Source: Meira nashicola
Taxonomy: Eukaryota > Basidiomycota > Exobasidiomycetes > Exobasidiales > Brachybasidiaceae
Direction: 5' to 3'
Assembly: GCA_001600355.1 (NCBI GenBank)
Contig: BCJU01000002.1
Span: 2,356,001-2,420,000, forward strand
Length of the DNA stretch: 64,000 nt
The notes under the pieces were generated by a model, which saw only the letters and a list, made by a program, of their open reading frames with translations, searched no databases and was not told the DNA's origin. Both the position numbers and the translations under genes were made by a program. Of the stretch, positions 60,382 through 64,000 are shown one piece after another (position 1 is the stretch's first letter; the number at the start of each line of letters is the position of its first letter).

Positions 60382-63300
60382 TCACATTTCAGCAATCCGT
60401 TGAGCCCATTGACGGAGTGTATTACTGAGCACGTCTGGCAAATCGGCAACGTCTTGCACTACAACGAAATAATCAAACGGAAACGTGTCCAAATATCGTT
60501 TCATATTCAATTGAGGACGTCCAGCAGAATCCATCTTGTATTCAACAGAATTCATTGTCAAAATAGATGAATTGCCATTGTTGTTACCGCTTTGTTGTTG
60601 AATGGAATCCAAAATTACAAAGACGACCATGATGTGTGCTTCAGCCGCACGTCGAAGCATCGCACGCAATCCTTCATGATCTTGACAAACTCCATCGGAA
60701 ATGATGATTTGCAATTGCCAAAGTTGCTGTGAAGGTCCAGCGCTCTGTGATTGTCCATGTTGCGCTCTTGCATCGACCAAAACATCATAACTATTGCGTA
60801 ATAATTGCAACATATTTGTTCCCTTTTGATCAAAAGGTAATTTGGCAAAGATTTGCGATCCTTGAACATCACCAACAGTATCAGAGCCACCCGCTTCGAA
60901 CCCTTTAAGCATTTCTGCTTGTCGTCCAAATTTCATAACACCTACTTGACCCACTTCAAGTTTTTGCAATGCGGAACATACCAATGCTAAACTCTTGAAA
61001 GCCAATGTTCGATTAGCACTATCTGCCATACTCTTACTATCGTCTATACACAACAGAACTTGATATTCACGAGCTTGAGGTTGATGACGTCTTAGCCAAA
61101 TTTTATCCTTCACATAATCACTGGCGATGAAAGGAATGATTTTGCGCATGTTCAAGCGCTTTCCAGTTTTGAAATCTCCAGTCAACTTGGTAGCCTTGGT
61201 TGGCGTCAAGATCAAACGCAATTGCTCGCTCAGAGTGAAAGCGTAATCAGTTGTAGCAGATGTGTACATCTTCCACAATTCTTGTGCCAAAGCCAAACGC
61301 TTATCATCGTCTTTCTCTCGTGCCAAATCTTCCATTGCTGCACGAATCTCGATTTCCAAGTCTTCTTCATTTTCAATTTCTTCAACTTTTTCATCCTCCA
61401 TCTCTGCTTCATCAACGAATTGTACATCAGGTTCATCTCTGTCATCGGGTCGAATGTCAGTTCCCAAAAGACCACGCGATGACTTTGGCATTGCTGCATG
61501 CTCATCAGGTTTGTCTTCTTCCGGCAGAAGATCCGCCGTAGCCTCTTCGATGTTTTCTTGCTCCAGTGGAGGAGGTCGAGCATCAAATTCATCTTTCATT
61601 TCTTCGTCATCACCGGTATCCATTGCTCCAGTCATATCAGCACGTTTTTGCTGCGCCTCCTCTTCTTTGGCTGCACCTAAAGCTTGCATCTCACTATCTT
61701 CATCCTCGTCAAGATGTTCTACTTGTGTGGCAGCGGCTTTCTCGTCTTCATCAGCAGAAGGTCCTTCACCATCCTGTTTTGCTTCCTTAGAAAGACGCTC
61801 TTCTATTGCATCGAGATTACGTTTAAAATCTCTGAGAGCATCTCCCAATGATCGCGCAGGTGAATCGTCTTGCTCTTGAGGTCCTGATTGAATTGGATCA
61901 TCTTGTGCAGCCTGACCTTGCTCTTGCTTTTGTTGTCCTGTTTCAGCATTGTCTTGTTGGTCTACTTTTTCGAGATTGTTAGATTCATTAAGGCTTTGCG
62001 TGGAATTCTCTTCCTCGCCAGTTTCATTTTGTGCCATGGCTGCACCACCTTGACGTTGTCTGCCAGCTTGTGATCGCGAAGATTGCTCCTGTTGTGCCGG
62101 CGCATCTTGTTCAGCATCACCTGCTGCGGTTGCATCCGCTTCTGCTTGACCGTCCATAGTACCTTGGTCTGCTGCAGAAGGCTGTGGTTGAGGACCATTG
62201 TCTCCTTCTTGTATCTTGTCGGCATTATCTTCAGCATGCTCGTCTTCTTCTTCCTCTGCTGCTTCTTCACCTTTTTCGCGAGATACTTCTGGCTTTCCTT
62301 CATCATCCTCTTGATCTGACATTTCTGCATCTTCTTCATCTTCACCTTCAGCGCGTTCTGCTTGCTGCTCGACATCATTTTGAGAATCATCTTCGTTCGC
62401 ATCAGGCTGAAGATCTGGCGTGAGCTCTTTGCGATTATCACGTTCTTCTGTTTCTGATAAATCATCCATATCTTCAAAGTCCGATCCATCGTCATCTATA
62501 CTCTGAGCATCTTCATCCATCTTTAAATCTTCATCAAGATCAAGATTTTCACCTTGCTGAGCTTCTTGATCAATCGCACGACCCATGCCATCTGCTTTCG
62601 TAGGGTCCTCGTCCTCTTCGCCTTTACCATCTTCAGCTTCCTCTTGATCATTGTCTGCAGGCTCTTGATCGTCGTCACCTTCTTCATTTTGACCTTCATC
62701 ATTTTGACCTTCGTCTCCCTCTTTTCCTTCCCGTTTTTCTTCCCGCTGACCTGCTCCTTCGGCCCCGCTTTTTTCTTCTTTTGAGCTTGCTTTAGGTGCT
62801 TCACGATGTTCTTCTCCATCGCCTTCTGCATCTTTTCCATCCATCTCTTTTTCATTTTGATCTTTTCCTCCTTCTTGATCTTTTTCATCTTCCTCATCTT
62901 CTCCTGCCCAAGTCTTTTCGTCAACAGTGTCTAGATCGAGAGGATCGACATCGCCGACAGCATCTTCCATCTCTTTCTCGTCTTCTGGCTTTTCCTCGTC
63001 ACCTTCTTCGCCATCTTCTTGTTCAACATCTCCAAGCTCTCCATCAAAGTCTTGATCCATCTCACGAGCATTCTTTTCACCTTTTGGACCATCTTGGTTT
63101 TCATCTTTTTCTTGTTCATCATTCTCATCTTTTTGCAATTCTTCCATCTCTTCATCATCCTGCAATGTATCTGTCACATCTTTTGCACCTTCTCCATCTC
63201 CCAATCCTACGCCTCCATCTTCTAATTGCTGATCGTCATCATTTTGAGCGTCTGTTGCGTCTTGATTCTGCTCTGGTGGTCGAGGTTTGCAGAAACCTTT

Positions 63301-64000
63301 ATTGGCTAAAGTGTTTACCAGAGAGCAAACTGTAACGTTCAAATCCATCAAACTTGAATAAGTTTGTGAAGTACGGATAGCAAGCGCATCTACCATGCTG
63401 ATGTAAGTGTCCAAGAAGGGCTGTAAACGTTGTAGAGATACTTGTACGATCGATGTAGCAGTCATTTCATTATTCAGTGAGTCCGAGCAGATCACTTTTG
63501 ATAAGGCTTCCTTGATGTCCACCAAACGAAGCTTCTGTTGATAAGATGCAACTGCTTTGGTTTCTTCAGTCAGAGCACGATCCATCAAATCATCTTCTGA
63601 TGGATCAATTTTGCCAGCCTGTCGGAGATCTTGTGCAACGATCAAAATACTAGAGATTAAGTCGTCACTCTTTTTGCCGATCGACTCTTCATACACTTCT
63701 GATTTCACTTGAGCGTGAAGAGTAATCTTTTCTTGTGGCGCTTGATCCTGCAGGAAGTCTAGCATGGGTTTGGTAAGAGCACGAAGTGAGACTGCTCGAT
63801 GAACAAGAGCTTCTAAGGAAGAGATGATCTCTGTCAGATCTTCCTCTGCAGTCTTGATTTTTTCGACTTCTGTATCTGTGACAAATTTCGAACCCATCAA
63901 TTGTGAAACATTGACAAGGTCCAAGAAGCTCTCTTTATGATGAGAAGCTTTCACAGCTAAAGTTCGGATTTCATCAATCTCGGAAGTGACATTCAAGTCT
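60382..64000 (-). CDS. MDN1: midasin (AAA+ ATPase for pre-60S ribosome export), C-terminal part; 5' end beyond the window
   Basis: Midasin/Rea1 strips assembly factors from pre-60S particles. About 1205 residues are visible; the AAA ring, over 3000 residues, lies to the right of position 64000. Visible parts are a helical end of the linker (to about residue 230), then about 600 residues of Asp/Glu/Gln-rich, mostly disordered sequence, and then the MIDAS domain from about 980. Its metal site begins VLLCIDDSKSMAD (D-x-S-x-S), with QVGVMKFG and the KGTNMLQLLR Thr. The preceding LRLILTPTKATKLTGDFKTG block is typical of midasins and carries the basic nuclear-import-like stretch. The gene reads off the right edge. 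Confidence 0.96.
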   Translation of the reverse strand, partial: DLNVTSEIDEIRTLAVKASHHKESFLDLVNVSQLMGSKFVTDTEVEKIKTAEEDLTEIISSLEALVHRAVSLRALTKPMLDFLQDQAPQEKITLHAQVKSEVYEESIGKKSDDLISSILIVAQDLRQAGKIDPSEDDLMDRALTEETKAVASYQQKLRLVDIKEALSKVICSDSLNNEMTATSIVQVSLQRLQPFLDTYISMVDALAIRTSQTYSSLMDLNVTVCSLVNTLANKGFCKPRPPEQNQDATDAQNDDDQQLEDGGVGLGDGEGAKDVTDTLQDDEEMEELQKDENDEQEKDENQDGPKGEKNAREMDQDFDGELGDVEQEDGEEGDEEKPEDEKEMEDAVGDVDPLDLDTVDEKTWAGEDEEDEKDQEGGKDQNEKEMDGKDAEGDGEEHREAPKASSKEEKSGAEGAGQREEKREGKEGDEGQNDEGQNEEGDDDQEPADNDQEEAEDGKGEEDEDPTKADGMGRAIDQEAQQGENLDLDEDLKMDEDAQSIDDDGSDFEDMDDLSETEERDNRKELTPDLQPDANEDDSQNDVEQQAERAEGEDEEDAEMSDQEDDEGKPEVSREKGEEAAEEEEDEHAEDNADKIQEGDNGPQPQPSAADQGTMDGQAEADATAAGDAEQDAPAQQEQSSRSQAGRQRQGGAAMAQNETGEEENSTQSLNESNNLEKVDQQDNAETGQQKQEQGQAAQDDPIQSGPQEQDDSPARSLGDALRDFKRNLDAIEERLSKEAKQDGEGPSADEDEKAAATQVEHLDEDEDSEMQALGAAKEEEAQQKRADMTGAMDTGDDEEMKDEFDARPPPLEQENIEEATADLLPEEDKPDEHAAMPKSSRGLLGTDIRPDDRDEPDVQFVDEAEMEDEKVEEIENEEDLEIEIRAAMEDLAREKDDDKRLALAQELWKMYTSATTDYAFTLSEQLRLILTPTKATKLTGDFKTGKRLNMRKIIPFIASDYVKDKIWLRRHQPQAREYQVLLCIDDSKSMADSANRTLAFKSLALVCSALQKLEVGQVGVMKFGRQAEMLKGFEAGGSDTVGDVQGSQIFAKLPFDQKGTNMLQLLRNSYDVLVDARAQHGQSQSAGPSQQLWQLQIIISDGVCQDHEGLRAMLRRAAEAHIMVVFVILDSIQQQSGNNNGNSSILTMNSVEYKMDSAGRPQLNMKRYLDTFPFDYFVVVQDVADLPDVLSNTLRQWAQRIAEM

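Noticed and set aside
61222..63335. Several long plus-strand frames opposite midasin, rich in Ser, Leu and His
   Set aside because: They are antisense readings of the GAA/GAT-rich acidic repeat region; composition is explained by the real gene on the minus strand.
1..64000. CRISPR arrays, rRNA genes, intact insertion sequences or retrotransposons
   Set aside because: No regularly spaced repeats, no rRNA-like blocks and no intact transposase or reverse-transcriptase motif were seen on either strand.

Overview
This 64 kb window is fungal nuclear DNA. Evidence for a fungus: an intronless LYS2-type alpha-aminoadipate reductase, a Zn(II)2Cys6 regulator, MED20, a BSD2-family membrane protein, a GID5/ARMC8 homologue, LSM12 and the C-terminal part of midasin. 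Most genes are intronless. The few introns are 66-84 nt with GTAAGT-like donors, and some carry a TACTAAC branch point. Cactin, absent from budding yeast, argues against Saccharomycotina. A low-GC, intron-poor basidiomycete (Ustilaginomycotina-like) is my best guess, but lineage is not proven by anything here.

Layout. (1) 1-20 kb is dense and conserved: aspartate aminotransferase, quinone oxidoreductase, MED20, LYS2 divergent from a serine/threonine dehydratase, GID5/ARMC8, BSD2 and cactin. (2) 20-54 kb is accessory. Intact genes are a BED-finger/hAT-derived protein, a secreted double-psi-barrel protein, a CRAL-TRIO protein, a short Zn-cluster regulator, an SDR, an aquaglyceroporin, a divergent catalase, a BBE-like oxidase fragment, a class I aminotransferase, an FMN reductase, a MAPEG protein and a small spliced cysteine-rich secreted protein. 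Between them lie decayed genes: an A4/lectin-like secreted protein, an epoxide-hydrolase-like alpha/beta hydrolase, a GRE2-like reductase, an MFS drug transporter, a DUF1993 protein, an HpcH/HpaI aldolase and several unidentified relics. There are also AT-rich islands. (3) 54.7-64 kb is conserved again: LSM12, a GrpB-family protein, a large secreted tannase/feruloyl esterase, and midasin running off the right edge.

The main theme is genome defence by mutation. The islands and several relics show C-to-T and G-to-A changes of CpA/TpG to TpA, the signature of repeat-induced point mutation (RIP). From 41581 to 42060 I count no CA, one TG and four CG dinucleotides. The aldolase relic at 52066-53010 carries six in-frame stops confined to its middle third, with clean flanks and no frameshift. 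The families destroyed (transport, detoxification, small-molecule oxidoreductases, secreted proteins) resemble those surviving beside them, so the middle of the window looks like a fast-evolving catabolic and secretory region inserted between housekeeping blocks.
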